Of a stretch of DNA of 64,000 nucleotides, positions 24,072 through 36,630 are shown piece after piece. The position numbers and the translations under genes are program-made. Under the pieces are notes generated by a model, which was not told where the DNA came from, did no database searches, and saw only the letters and a program-made list of their open reading frames with translations. The number at the start of each line of letters is the position of its first letter. Position 1 is the stretch's first letter. This DNA is from Allium sativum (Eukaryota > Streptophyta > Magnoliopsida > Asparagales > Amaryllidaceae). The DNA lies in NCBI GenBank assembly GCA_030737875.1, contig CM060915.1, positions 631,782,786-631,846,785 of the forward strand. Reading direction: 5' to 3'.

Positions 24072-25584
24072 TTAGATCATAGGTCTTAAGCCCATTCTCA
24101 TCGATAAAGTTTGAACTTTCTCTCTGGGCAAGCCTTTAGTTAGTGGATCCGCAATGTTATCCTTTGACCTTACATAGTCTATAGTGATAACTCCATTAGA
24201 GAGAAGTTGTCTTATGGTTTTATGTCTACGACGAATATGTCTAGATTTACCATTATACAATGTACTATTTGCCCTTCCTATAGTAGATTGACTATCACAA
24301 TGTATACATATGGGAGGTACTGGTTTTTCCCAATTTGGAATGTCCTCTAAAAACCCCCTAAGCCAATCTGCTTCTTCCACGGCTTTATCTAGAGCAATGA
24401 ACTCAGATTCCATTGTTGACCTTGCTATGCAAGTCTGTTTGGATGATTTCCACGAAATTGCTCCATTTCCTAATGTAAACACATATCCACTTGTGGATTT
24501 TGTATCATTTGAGCCCGTTATCCAATTGGCATCACTATATCCTTCCTTCTATTACTGAAGGATACTTATCATATTGCAACACATAGTTTTGTGTATACTT
24601 TAGATATCCTAGGACTCTGATTATTGCTTTCCAATAATTTTTACCAGGATTGCTGGTATATCTGCTTAGCTTGCTTACAGCGTACGCAATATCAGGCCTA
24701 GTGCAATTCATGACATACATCAGTATACGAGAGTATTCAAGCTGATATATACCATCACCAGTGTTCTTTACCCAATTTTGGTTCATATCTACTGGTGATT
24801 TTGCAGTAGTTATATTATACTGCTTGAATTTTTCAAGAATTTTAGCAATGTAATGTGACTGAGATAACGCATAACCCTGTGGTGTCTTTATAATTTTTAC
24901 ACCCAAAATTACATCGGCCACTCCTAGGTCCTTCATATCAAATCTAAAGGATAGCATGTCCTTCGTAGATTTTATTATGGCCTTATTATTTCCTAGGATC
25001 AGTAAATCATCAACGTAGAGACAAACAATAACATATCCAACATCTATACATTTTATATAGACGCATTTATCTGATTCATTTATTTTGAATCCATTTGATA
25101 ACATTGTTTCATCAAATTTCTCATGCCATTGTTTTGGTGCTTGTTTAAGGCCATAAAGAGATTTTACTAATTTGCACACCTTTTTTTCATTTCCTGGGCT
25201 TAGAAACCCTTCTGGTTGCTGCATATATATTTCTTCTTCCAGTTCACCATTCAAAAGCGCAGTTTTCACATCCATTTGGTGTATTTCCAAATTCAGTATG
25301 GATGCGATTGCAATAAGAATCCTAATTGATGTTATTCTGGTAACTGGAGAGTATGTATCAAAGTAATCCAGATCTTCCTTCTGTCTGAATCCTTTTATCA
25401 CAAGTCTTGCTTTATACTTGTCTATTGAGCCGTCAGCCTTTAATTTCTTCTTAAATATCCATTTATATCCTAGTGGTTTTGATCCTTTAGGGAGATCCAC
25501 TAGTTCCCACGTATGGTTTTGTAGAATGGATTCTATTTCACTATTGACGGCTTCTTTCCAATAAGGAGCATCGGGAGATGACAT
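24072..25584 (-). pseudogene. pol: COP-C reverse transcriptase and RNase H, frameshifted
   Basis: The RT segment (24535-25584) starts [12 protein letters not shown].. and has the copia RT landmarks [36 protein letters not shown] and the catalytic YVDD at residues 190-193, then copia-type [10 protein letters not shown] and YAVSKLSRY. RNase H continues in another frame (24072-24482) with [30 protein letters not shown] and the [11 protein letters not shown] end. The break is a 4-bp tandem duplication (AAGG) near 24537. A TAA interrupts the frame just upstream at about 25586. It would copy the element RNA into DNA inside the particle. Confidence 0.92.
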
Positions 25585-26207
25585 TGCTTATTGATAAGTT
25601 AGAGGTTCATTTTCTATCATATATGCATAGAAATCAGGTCCAAAGGATTTTGAGGTCCTTTGTCGCTTGCTCCTTCTCGGTTTCTCTATCTCAGTTTCAT
25701 CATTCATTTTTCTTTGATCAGCATTATCCTCGGGAGTATCTGGATCTCTTGGCCTCTTTTGAACACTTGTTTCAAAAGAAGTTTTTAGTGGATAAATGTG
25801 TTCGAAGAATCATGCATTTCGAGACTCGATAATGGTGTTTTCATGAATATCATCAACTTCAGATTTGTACACCAAAAATCGATATGCACTACTATTATGA
25901 GCATATCCAATGAATATGCAATCTATAGTCTTCGGTCCTATTTTGACCTTTTTCGGTTTTGGAATTTCCACTTTGGCAAGACACCCCCACACTTTTAAAT
26001 ATTTGTAGGATGGTGGTCTGTTTTTCCAAAGTTCATGGGGAGACTTAGACGTTTTCTTTCGTGGTATTTTATTTAAAATATGATTTGCCGAAAGAATAGC
26101 TTCTCCCCAAAAATTGTCTGGCAAGCCAGAGCTTATTAGTAAGGCATTCATCATTTCTTTAAAAGTTCTATTTTTTCGTTCGTCTATACCGTTGGATTGA
26201 GGAGAAT
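25585..26207 (-). pseudogene. COP-C integrase C-terminal half
   Basis: YSPQSNGIDERKNRTFKEM.. is the third catalytic region of the copia integrase core, with Glu in the DERKNR context. It is followed by LLISSGLPDNFWGEA, KTSKSPHELW and the KVWGCLAKVEIPKP / CIFIGYAHNSSAYRFL C-terminal part. The coding sequence is cut at 26208-26212 by TKY-B and resumes at 37810 with ..FEEFCIEHGIIHQTTDP. Joining across the duplication AAGGA keeps the reading frame, so integrase was intact at this point when TKY-B inserted. Confidence 0.9.
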
Positions 26208-26212
26208 AAGGA
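26208..26212. repeat. Target site duplication of TKY-B, left copy
   Basis: AAGGA here and at 37805-37809 flank TKY-B. Removing the element plus one copy restores an uninterrupted integrase codon series. Confidence 0.95.
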
Positions 26213-28192
26213 TGTAACACCCCACACCCGCTAAGGTCACTCACTAAGGGAATGCCTTAACTTCAGTGGAGTATTTTAAGTGAATATAGAACAGAAAAAT
26301 TACAACAAGACAGATATAAATAATACTTGAAATCTAAAACATCATTTCATTGCAGCAGAAGATAAACATGTTTGGTTACATATCAAAACCAACTAAAACA
26401 AGAGTCAAGTACTAAATATCCATCCGGATAAAACATAAGTACATAATCCCACTACATAACTAATAGCCATAATAGAAAAGATAAGTTGGGCTTTACATCA
26501 CGGTCCAAGCTCCAAAAGATAGATAAAGCAATCTGATCAAAGCCCACTAGTGCTAGGCCCACTCTGAGAACCTGAGGGTTGGGAAAAAGATAAAAACAAC
26601 GGGGTCAGACATAAGTCTGAGTGAGCCCTATAACTCTAACAATACAATCATTAAAGTAATTAGGGTATGATATAAACTTGGTACGGTGATGACTGGGGAT
26701 AAATGACTACACTAAGCAGCCAACTAGACATATGATGAACTAAGATAACGGTAAAGACGAATCTACCCACCCAAGGGTAATTACTACACTGCACCACACC
26801 AGTCATTCCTATTTAAAGGTTGATCCCACCCAAGGACTTAGAAAATATAACTAGTAGTTTCTTGTACCCCTAGCTGACCACATAGGTGCCGTCTACCCCT
26901 ATCTCCACTAGGTGTACCCACTACTCCCCAAGTGATCGGCTCCCTAACGTAGATACCCGTGCTGGCCCCACAGTGGGGTGTATCACTCCCCAAAGTGGAA
27001 ATCCGATACAACCAACGGTGCACGGCTTATACCTACTTGATGCAAAAACGTCTCACCTGCCAGCCCGGGTCCACACACGCATATGAAACCCGTTGGACTT
27101 GCGTTGCCACCGCTAACCCGTTTTGGCCTCTTATAGTCAAGCCCAGTACGCGTGTCCCGTCCTCGGCATGGGTCGAGCCCAATAAGATACATATGGGTTA
27201 CTGGTTGAAATGGGCCCCCACAAGCTACCCACCTAAGCTTGTCCCTTTTTCTAGTGCATCCCACTTAACCCTTTAATCATGTTTAATTACATGTTTCCAC
27301 TTGGTTAAGTATTCTAATCGTATTTTCTATTGCCACCCAAGGCAACCCACTAGATTTCCATATGCCACCCAAGGCACTTACTTGATTTCCACATGCCACC
27401 CAAGGCACCCACTTAACCCCTCATGCCCCACTACATGCTTATCTGGTTAAGTGTTTCTTAATTGATTAAGAACGTAACCTTTGTAAAGACCTCTCACATT
27501 AGACTGTCTTTTATGGCAGCTGGATTTGCCGGTAGGTTCCGGGCAGCCTTACGCCATAACAGAGTCTAACCTCGTGTCTTTACACTTGTCACATATTTAT
27601 TTTATGCCTAAGACCTCTCACATTGGGCCAATCATTTGTAGCCGCTGGATTTGCCGGTCGGGTCCGGGCAGTCTTATGCTACAAAAGGGTCCAACCTCGT
27701 GTCTTAGTCGATTAATTACACCTAATTAATCACCCCCATATTTTGAATTAATTTTCCCTAATTAATTCCAATTTAATGATGTACATAATTGACTCAATTA
27801 TGTCCATCCACTTATGGTATGCAACATCATACCAATTTCATCACAATTTTGTTAACATGAATATTAACCCCATCGTTTCCCACGTAATACGCTAACATGA
27901 CATACTTAAAAGGGAAGATTCATCAAAAATACAATGGGTTCAATTTAGCATAACATTAGCATCAACATGGGTTTTAAAGGTGTCAACTTGCATATATGAC
28001 CATAGCATCAAACGCAACTAGCATAAATAATCAACCCAACTTGCATGAATCACATATGTCATAAAGAGGGTAACTTGCATAAGTTACTTATGTCATACAA
28101 AGGGGTAAACTTGCATAAATATGTGTGACATATAAAGGGGTTAACTTGCATATGTATGCATCCCATACAAAGGTGTAAACTTGCACATGTTA

Positions 28193-28375
28193 CTTGCATA
28201 TAATCAAACACCAAACTTGCATAACATGTCATATATGAACTTGCCTATAATCAGACACCAAACTTGCATAACATGTCATATATGAACTTGCATATAATCA
28301 AACACCAAATTTGCATAACATGTCATATATGAATTTGCATATAATCAAACACCAAACTTGAATAACATGGTGTCA
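28193..28375. repeat. 47-bp minisatellite, four units, TKY-B 3' LTR
   Basis: Units begin at 28193, 28240, 28287 and 28334 with exact 47-bp period. The 5' LTR also has four units (36310, 36357, 36404, 36451). Confidence 0.8.
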
Positions 28376-28957
28376 TAATGGATCAATGTTTATCATAGTA
28401 ATTTGCATAACTAGCATCATGAACACATAGCATAAAACTTGCATAACTAGCATCATGAACATATAGCATAAAACTTGCATAACTAGCATCATGAACTCAT
28501 AGCATATGACTTGCATAACTTGCATAACATCATGAACACATAGCATATGATAACATAACTTGCATTGATCCACATACATAACCATAACCTCATTATATCC
28601 TATCATAATTAGTTTAGCAATTGCTTGCTAAAGGCATAGAAACTCACAACTTGTTGATTAGCACTCCTATGAAGAAGATTAAGTTGCTAGAGTTGATTAG
28701 AAGTTGATTTGAGAGGCTATCTTCTTCTATAATTTGATGGAGTCTCCTTCAAGTTGCATTTTGACGACATAACGACGTTGTATCTATTTTTAGTATGAAT
28801 TAGGGTAGTCTTAGGGTGTATTTATAGAATTAGGATGTAGTTTAGGCCCTTAGATTAACCCTAATTTAGTTTAGAGCCGTCAGATTTCGTCACAAGCCAC
28901 CAAAACACAGCCCAAAGCTCAAATCAGTGCACCCAGGCCAAACTGACCGACAGGGGG

Positions 28958-29030
28958 GTCGACCCCTGGGTCGACACATGGGTCGACCCCTTGGGGGGGG
29001 GTCGACACCCATGTCGACCCTAGTGTCGAC
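28958..29030. promoter_or_regulatory. GTCGAC palindrome array in the TKY-B 3' LTR U3
   Basis: GTCGAC occurs at 28958, 28970, 28982, 29001, 29013 and 29025, spaced 12, 12, 19, 12 and 12 bp. The array lies about 130 bp upstream of the TATA box in transcription order. Possible role: repeated binding site or enhancer (inference). Confidence 0.65.
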
Positions 29031-29290
29031 ACCCTCTGTCTGGCGGGAATTTTCCCGCCTCTTCTGAAATTTGAAATTTGAATATTTTAAATCTGTTTTG
29101 AATTTTCTGAAACTTCGGATGGCCATAACTTCTTCATACGAAGTCCAAATCACGCAAACTCGGACTCTATCTCAACCAGAATTCCGAGGCGAACACAATG
29201 GCGCAACCCGTTTCCCTTAATTCTCACGTCTGAGATTAATTATTCTTTAATTACTAAACATTAATATTAAGTGAAATTCGGGGTGTTACA

Positions 29291-29303
29291 TTCTCCCCTA
29301 CTT
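29291..29303 (-). promoter_or_regulatory. Polypurine tract of TKY-B
   Basis: AAGTAGGGGAGAA on the minus strand, abutting the 3' LTR; identical to the TKY-A tract. Confidence 0.85.
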
Positions 29304-29817
29304 AAAGGATTTCGCCCCCGAAATCTCCAAGTCAAGAAGAACGTATCCTACCAACCAAACAACCATCTACTCAAACCATCAAACACGGGCATCCATTGTC
29401 CTTAAAGTTTCTAATGTTGTATGAACATATGCAAAAAGTGTGTGTATATGTTTCCTGTCTAATGCAAATTCAGGCGGTCTACTGGTTCAGTTGACCTCCT
29501 TAATGCAAACCATGATAGTGCCATGCATCCAATATGTATGCGAAAGAATCCTATCGACACATACTATTACTACATGTGTGCACAACCATACACCAAAATG
29601 CATCATCCATATGACAACACAACCATTATACATCCATTAGTATAGCTACCTACACACAATTATATGCAATATGCAATATGAAGTGACTGAGCCGGTCTAG
29701 TGTCTAAAGTGTGTGTGTATGCATCCACGAGCAACCACTAGCAAACACTTGCATCCACACGCATCCATCAATCATAACATGTCTCAAACACATGTTTCAA
29801 CCATAGGTTTACCCTAT
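29304..29817 (-). other. Non-coding spacer between pol and 3' LTR of TKY-B
   Basis: Matches the equivalent spacer of TKY-A. No gene seen. Confidence 0.7.
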
Positions 29818-32800
29818 CTAAAGGTCAAAGGTACTAATGAGAGGACATACTAAAGATAAGATAAGTACTAGACAAACGATAAAGGAGAAGTTAAAAGACA
29901 TACCCTCAAAAAGGAATGGGTACAATGAACGCATATTCGCTTCTGTCTCCCAAGTAGCATTGCTTTCATCCTCTCCCCATTGCACTTTGACTAGTCAAAC
30001 CTCTCTGTTTCTCAACTTCCTAATCTCTGACCCAAGGATGCGGGTAGGAGCTCGTCGAATAGTCGCATCACGCTCTACCTCCACTTCTCTAAGCAAGCTC
30101 GGCTCTACCACCTCTACGGTCTCATGTAGGCACTTCCTCAAATGTGACACATGGAATACGTCATGTACCCCACTAAGTCTCTCGGGTAAATCCACTCTAT
30201 ATGCCATCCGTCCAATCCTTTCCTTAATAGGAAACGGTCCTACAAATCTTGGTGCTAACTTCCCAACGGACCCAAAGCGAACAACATTCCGTAATGGAGA
30301 TACTTTGACAAAGACCATGTCCCCAACATCAAACTCCAGATCCGTCCTCCTCTTATCCGCGTAAGATTTCTGCCTATCTTGCGCTGCTTTCATCCTTCTT
30401 CGAATCAAATCAATCTTTTCCGAAGTCTCTCTAACCATATCAGGCCCAAGCAAGATCTTATCCGTAGATTCCCACCAACATGTAGGTGATCGACAAGGCC
30501 TTCCATAAAGAGCTTCGAAAGGAGCCATACCAATACTAAACTGAAAGCTGTTATTATACGTGAACTCCACCAATGGAAGATGCTCTTCCCATGTACCTCC
30601 AAAATCTAAGATACATAGCCTCAAAAGGTCTTCTAGAACACGATTCACCCTCTAGATCTGGCCGTCCGTCTGAGGATGATATGCGGTGCTCAAACACAAC
30701 TGAGTCCCTACTGCCTCTTGCAAACTCTTCCAAAACTCGCTAGTGAAGATAGGATCTCGATCACTCACTATGCTAGAAGGTACCCCATGCAATCGAACTA
30801 TTTCTCGAAGGTAAACTGAAGCTAGCCATGGAGCAGTCCTCTTGCTCTTCACGGGTATGAAATGGGCGCTCTTAGTAAGTCTGTCTACCACAACCCAAAT
30901 TCCCGTATTACCCTTCCTCGATCTCGGTAACCCATCAATAAAATCCATCGAGATGCTATCCCACTTCCATTGCGGAACTTCCAATGGGTGAAGCAACCCT
31001 CCAGGTTTCTTTAGCTCCGCTTTCACTTGTTGGCACACCAAGCATCTAGCGACATACTCGGCCACATCTTTCTTCATACCGGCCCAAAAGAAAACTCGCT
31101 TCATGTCTTGGTACATCTTGTCCCCACCGGGATGAATGGTCATCTTCGAACGATGCGCATCATCAAGTATAGCCTTCCTCAAACCCTCGTCTTGCGGTAC
31201 ACAAAGTCTACCGTCTCTACGCAACCACCCCCTATCGTCTAGGCTGTACCTACTTAAATGGCTGGACGACTCCCTCCTTATGAGCTTTTCTACTAACTCA
31301 ACCAACTGTGGGTCATCCCGCTGTGCCTCGCCAATCCGTCCCAAAAGAGTAGGTCTGACCTCTAAGGATGCTAGCAAACCGGGTAAAAAGTCAACAGAAG
31401 GTCTGAAATCAAACATCGAGATAAATTCCAAGCTTCGTCGTTCCACGAACAATGGACTCAAGGACAACCTTTTTCTGCTTAAGGCGTCTGCCACCACGTT
31501 ACCCTTGCCAGGGGTATACGCTATCTCGAAATCATAGGATGCTAAGAACTCCATCCACCTTTGCTGTCTCAAGTTCAAATCCTTCTGAGAAAACAAGTAC
31601 TTCAATGATTTGTGGTCAGTGAACAATTCGAACCTCTCTCCAAGAAGATAATGGCGCCAAGTCTTAAGCGCAAAAACAATAGCGGCCAACTCTAAATCAT
31701 GGGTAGGGTAATTTTTCTCATGCTTTCTCAACTGCCTTCCCCCATAGGCAATTACCCTTCCCTCTTGCATTAAGACTGCGCCTAGTCCTGTCCCACAAGC
31801 ATCGGTATAAACAACAAATGGCTTACTCCCATCTGGCAACACTAAGACTGGAGCTGTGGTTAAAGCTCTCTTTAACCGTTGGAACGCATCATCCCAATCT
31901 ACGTCCCATGCGAAGACTAGATTCTTCTTTGTCAAGCGAGTTAATGGGGCTGATATCTTCGTGAAGTCCTTGATAAACTTCCTATAGTAGCCAGCCAACC
32001 CCAAGAAACTCCTCACCTCGGTAGCACTCTTCGGAACCTTCCAATCTTGGATGGATACTACCTTCGCGGGATTCACAGCTATCCCTTCCTTAGAGACCAC
32101 GTGCCCTAAGAACCGCACTTCCTTCCTCCAAAAGTGACATTTAGAGAATTTAGCCTTAAGGCTATACGCTCGAAGAGTCTCTAACACTTCCCTAAGATGT
32201 AGGGCATGCTCTTCTTCACTCTTAGAAAAGACTAAGATGTCATCCACAAAGACCACCACGAACTTATTAAGGTACTCCCTGAACACCCTACTCATCAAAT
32301 CAACAAAGTATGCAGGGGCGTTCGTCAAACCAAATGGCATCACAAGCCACTCATAGAAACCATCCGGAGTCCTAAAGGCAGTCTTGTCTATGCTATCTTT
32401 AGCCACTCTCAACCGATGAAACCCCGTGGCCAAGTCCAACTGCGAAAACACTGAGGCGCCAACCAACTGATCAAAGAGATCATCAATCCTTGGCAATGGG
32501 TGTCTATTCTTCTTTGTGAGCTTGTTGAGTTCTCTATAGTCCACACAAAGTCTGAGGGACCCATCCGCCTTCGTGGCAAAAACTACTGGAGCACCCCACT
32601 CCGATATACTTCGTCTTATGAACCCCTTCTCAAGCAACTCTCCTACTTGCTTATGGAGTTCCCTCCTCTCACGAGGAGCCATGTGACGCACTGGCAAAAA
32701 TACTGGTTTAGCATTGTCCACCAGATATATTCGGAAGTCTATCTCCCGCTTCGGAGGTAAGCCCTTCACCTCCTCAAACACATCAGGGTATTCCCGGACC

Positions 32801-33366
32801 ACTCTAACTGATCGCAAACTCTCGACCGAAGCGTCAAGCGATTCAAGATAACTTAGCATAACAGAATCCATGGGATTACAAGAGATCTCGAGAGTGTTAC
32901 CCAAGCGGGTCATGAGCCTAACAACTCTCCTTTCACAATCAAGAACGGCACCATTACTGGATAACCAGTCCATGCCCAAAATCAACCCATAGCCCGTGAA
33001 GCCCAAAACAAAAGCATCACATCTAAACTCAACGCTAAGTATGGAAATCTTCAAACCCAAACATATCATGGACAAATAAGTGGAGCCCCCAATTGGGTTT
33101 GAAACAACCAAGGGAACATCTACTAGACTGGTGTCTAAGTGCAGTGACTCAACTAATGATGATGAGATAAACGAATGCGATGCGCCAGAGTCAAACAAAG
33201 TACGGACAGGATGATCAAACAGAAAAACCAGACTTTCAACGGAAATTGTTCTACCTCTTTCCTGAATCGGTGGAACCGCGAGAGCCTGAACTTGCCCCCT
33301 TGCCTGACGTGGTGCCATAAGAGCTTGCACATGTCCCCTTGAGGTAGATCCCGTCCTCTGCCCCTT
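29818..33366 (-). pseudogene. pol: TKY-B pol (protease-RT-RNase H-integrase-chromodomain), three stops
   Basis: The 892-codon frame at 30652-33330 includes protease DSGAS (residues 47-51), RT with [28 protein letters not shown] and catalytic FVDD (361-364), and RNase H with YTDACG (508-513) and [10 protein letters not shown]. Integrase follows with its HHCC finger (HPGGDKM.., CLVCQQ) and the first two catalytic Asp ([16 protein letters not shown]). A TAG at 30652-30654 replaces the catalytic Glu codon of the DDE triad. The next segment (29995-30648) carries the integrase C-terminus with FVGPFPIKER. After a TGA near 29992 a chromodomain follows (LVKVQWGEDESNATWE), the histone-mark reader that targets chromoviruses to heterochromatin. 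A TAG at 33367-33369 separates gag from pol. Apart from these points it is close to coding-competent. Confidence 0.94.
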
Positions 33367-34257
33367 CTAAGGGCAGTCCTTCACTAGATGCCCTGCTTCG
33401 CCACTGTGGAAGCGGCCCGTCTTCTTCTTCTTCCGACAATCTTTGCTTAGGTGGCCTGGTGTCCCGCAATTGAAGCACTTCTTCTTTCCCTTGCCACCAT
33501 TGCCTTTCCCACCCTTGTTTTGCTGTTGCTGTTGAGGTCTCTTCTGATCTCCTTTCTTCTCGGGTGCCTTATTAGCATTGGGACCCTTCTCTTCCTCATG
33601 CATGAGTGCCATGTCTACTAGCTTCTCAAAGGTGGCCCCCATAGGGATGTGAGTCATAGCCAATCCATGCATTAGTTCATTCAAGCCCTTAACGAACCTC
33701 AAAGCCTTCTTCTCCGGTGTATTCACCATGTCTATGCCAAATCTTACTAGCTGATTAAACTTGTTGACATATTCCTTTACTGATAGGTTTCCTTGCTTTA
33801 GAGTCAAGAACGTTTCCATATACATATTTTCTTCCGCCCTTGAAAGAAACTTTGCCACAAACCTTTGCCTGAAATCCGCCCAAGAGTCAACAGGGCGCTC
33901 TCCATTAGTGACCTCCCACCAGAACGAGGCCTCTCCCTTCATTAACCAAGCAGCTAACTTGACTTTCTTTCCTTCTTCCATCTCAAAGATATCTATCAAC
34001 TCTTCTACCTCCTTAAGCCAATCTCTAGCTTCCACAAAAGTTTCTGATCCTTGAAAAGGTTTCCCTCGCATAGCCTTAAATTCCTTGCAAGTCTTAGCAA
34101 AAGTATCCGTGCGAGGAGGAGGAGGAGGAGGAAGATTGGGTGCAACTGTTGGTGGAGGAACATTTGCCGGACCCGCAGCGGTGGCCCTAGCCTCCATCAA
34201 TATCCTATACCATACTGGTATCGTCACACCCTCCGAAAAGTTAAGATCCTCAGCCAT
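33367..34257 (-). pseudogene. gag: TKY-B gag with two zinc knuckles
   Basis: A 296-codon frame from the ATG at 34257, MAEDLNFSEGV.., the same core as TKY-A gag. Here the nucleocapsid region is in frame: a K/Q-rich basic linker, CFNCGTPGHLSKDC (canonical CCHC), then FHSGEAGHLVKDC, in which the first Cys positions are altered. It stops at a TAG where TKY-A reads Lys, so the gag-pol junction is probably a mutated single frame rather than a natural stop. Gag forms the particle and packages RNA. Confidence 0.92.
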
Positions 34258-34440
34258 GCTGAAACGAAAAAGGAAAGATTCAAAACAGAGAATTCGAAAG
34301 ATAAAGATATGGCTATTGGGGATTATGCTTTTCTTTCAAAAACTTTTCTCTTAAAAGACATGTTTTTGAAAATACTTCTTCCAAAAATGTTTTTAGAAAA
34401 ATAGTTTTTCTAAAAAAATTATCTGTTCCGGTAACCTTCA

Positions 34441-34452
34441 GCTCTGATACCA
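34441..34452 (-). promoter_or_regulatory. Primer binding site of TKY-B (tRNA-iMet)
   Basis: TGGTATCAGAGC on the minus strand, two bases after the 5' LTR end. Confidence 0.95.
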
Positions 34453-36630
34453 CGTGTAACACCCCACACCCGCTAAGGTCACTCACTAAGGGAATGCCTT
34501 AACTTCGGTGGAGTATTTTAAGTGAATATAGAACATAAAAATTACAACAAGACATATATAAATAATACTTGAAATCTAAAACATCATTTCATTGCAGCAG
34601 AAGATAAACATGTTTGGTTACATATCAAAACCAACTAAAACAAGAGTCAAGTACTAAATATCCATCCTGATAAAACATAAGTACATAATCCCACTATATA
34701 ACTAATAGCCATAATAGAAAAGATAAGCTGGGCTTTACATCACGGTCCAAGCTCCAAAAGATAGATAAAGCAATCTGATCAAAGCCCACTAGTGCTAGGC
34801 CCACTCTGAGAACTTGAGGGTTGGGAAAAAGATAAAAACAACGGGGTCAGACATAAGTCTGAGTGAGCCCTATAACTCTAACAATACAATCATTAAAGTA
34901 ATTAGGGTATGATATAAACTTGGTACGGTGATGACTGGGGATAAATGACTACACTAAGCAGCCAACTAGACATAGGATGAACTAAGATAACGGTAAAGAC
35001 GCATCTACCCACCCAAGGGTAATTACCACACTGCACCACACTAGTCATTCCTATTTAAAGGTTGATCCCACCCAAGGACTTAGAAAATATAACTAGTAGT
35101 TTCTCGTACCCCTAGCTGACCACATAGGTGCCGTCTGCCCCTATCTCCACTAGGTGTACCCACTACTCCCCAAGCGATCGTCTCCCTAACGTAGATACCC
35201 GTGCTGGCCCCACAGTGGGGTGTATCACTCCCCAAAGTGGCAACCCGATACAACCAACGGTGCACGGCTTATACCTACTCGATGCAACAACGTCTTACCT
35301 ACCAGCCCGGGTCCACACACGCATATGAAACCCGTTGGACTTGTGTTGCCACCGCTAACCCGTTTTGGCCTCTTATAGTCAAGCCCAGTACGCGTGTCCC
35401 GTCCTCGACATGGGTCGAGCCCAATAAGATACATATGGGTTACTGGTTGAAATGGGCCCCCACAAGCTACCCACCTAAGCTTGTCCCTTTTTCTAGTGCA
35501 TCCCACTTAACCCTTTAATAATGTTTAATTACATGTTTCCACTTGGTTAAGTATTCTAATCGTATTTTCTATTGCCACCCAAGGCAACCCACTAGATTTC
35601 CACATGCCACCCAAGGCACTTACTTGATTTCCACATGCCACCCAAGGCACCCACTTAACCCCTCATGCCCCACTACATGCTTATCTGGTTAAGTGTTTCT
35701 TAATTGATTAAGAACGTAACCTTTGTAAAGACCTCTCACATTAGACTGTCTTTTATGGCAGCTGGATTTGCCGATCGGGTCCGGGCAGTCTTATGCTACA
35801 AAAGGGTCCAACCTCGTGTCTTAGTCGATTAATTACACCTAATTAATCACCCCCATATTTTGAATTAATTTTCCCTAATTAATTCCAATTTAATGATGTA
35901 CATAATTGACTCAATTATGTCCATCCACTTATGGTATGCAACATCATACCAATTTCATCACAATTTTGTTAACATGAATATTAACCCCATCGTTTCCCAC
36001 GTAATACGCTAACATGACATACTTAAAAGGGAAGATTCATCACAAATACAATGGGTTCAATTTAGCATAACATTAGCATCAACATGGATTTTAAAGGTGT
36101 CAACTTGCATATATGACCATAGCATCAAACCCAACTAGCATAAATAATCAACCCAACTTGCATGAATCACATATGTCATAAAGAGGGTAACTTGCATAAG
36201 TTACTTATGTCATACAAAGGGGTAAACTTGCATATATATGTATGACATATAAAGGGGTTAACTTGCATATGTATGCATCTCATACAAAGGTGTAAACTTG
36301 CACGTGTTACTTGCATATAATCAAACATCAAACTTGCATAACATGTCATATATGAACTTGCATATAATCAAACACCAAACTTGCATAACATGTCATATAT
36401 GAACTTGCATATAATCAAATACCAAACTTGCATAACATGTCATATATGAACTTGCATATAATCAAACACCAAACTTGCATAACATGGTGTCATAATGGAT
36501 CAATGTTTATCATAGTGATTTGCATAACTAGCATCATGAACACATAGCATAAAACTTGCATAACTAGCATCATGAACATATAGCATAAAACTTGCATAAC
36601 TAGCATCATGATCTCATAGCATATGACTTG

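Larger units (their letters stand above)
26213..29290 (-). repeat. 3' LTR of TKY-B
   Basis: 3078 bp. It includes stem-loop units (27486-27580, 27610-27705), a GCCACCCAAGGCA repeat present three times (about 27330-27420; two copies in TKY-A), four 47-bp units (from 28193), a TATA box (28819-28828) and a six-site GTCGAC array (28958-29030). Confidence 0.94.
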
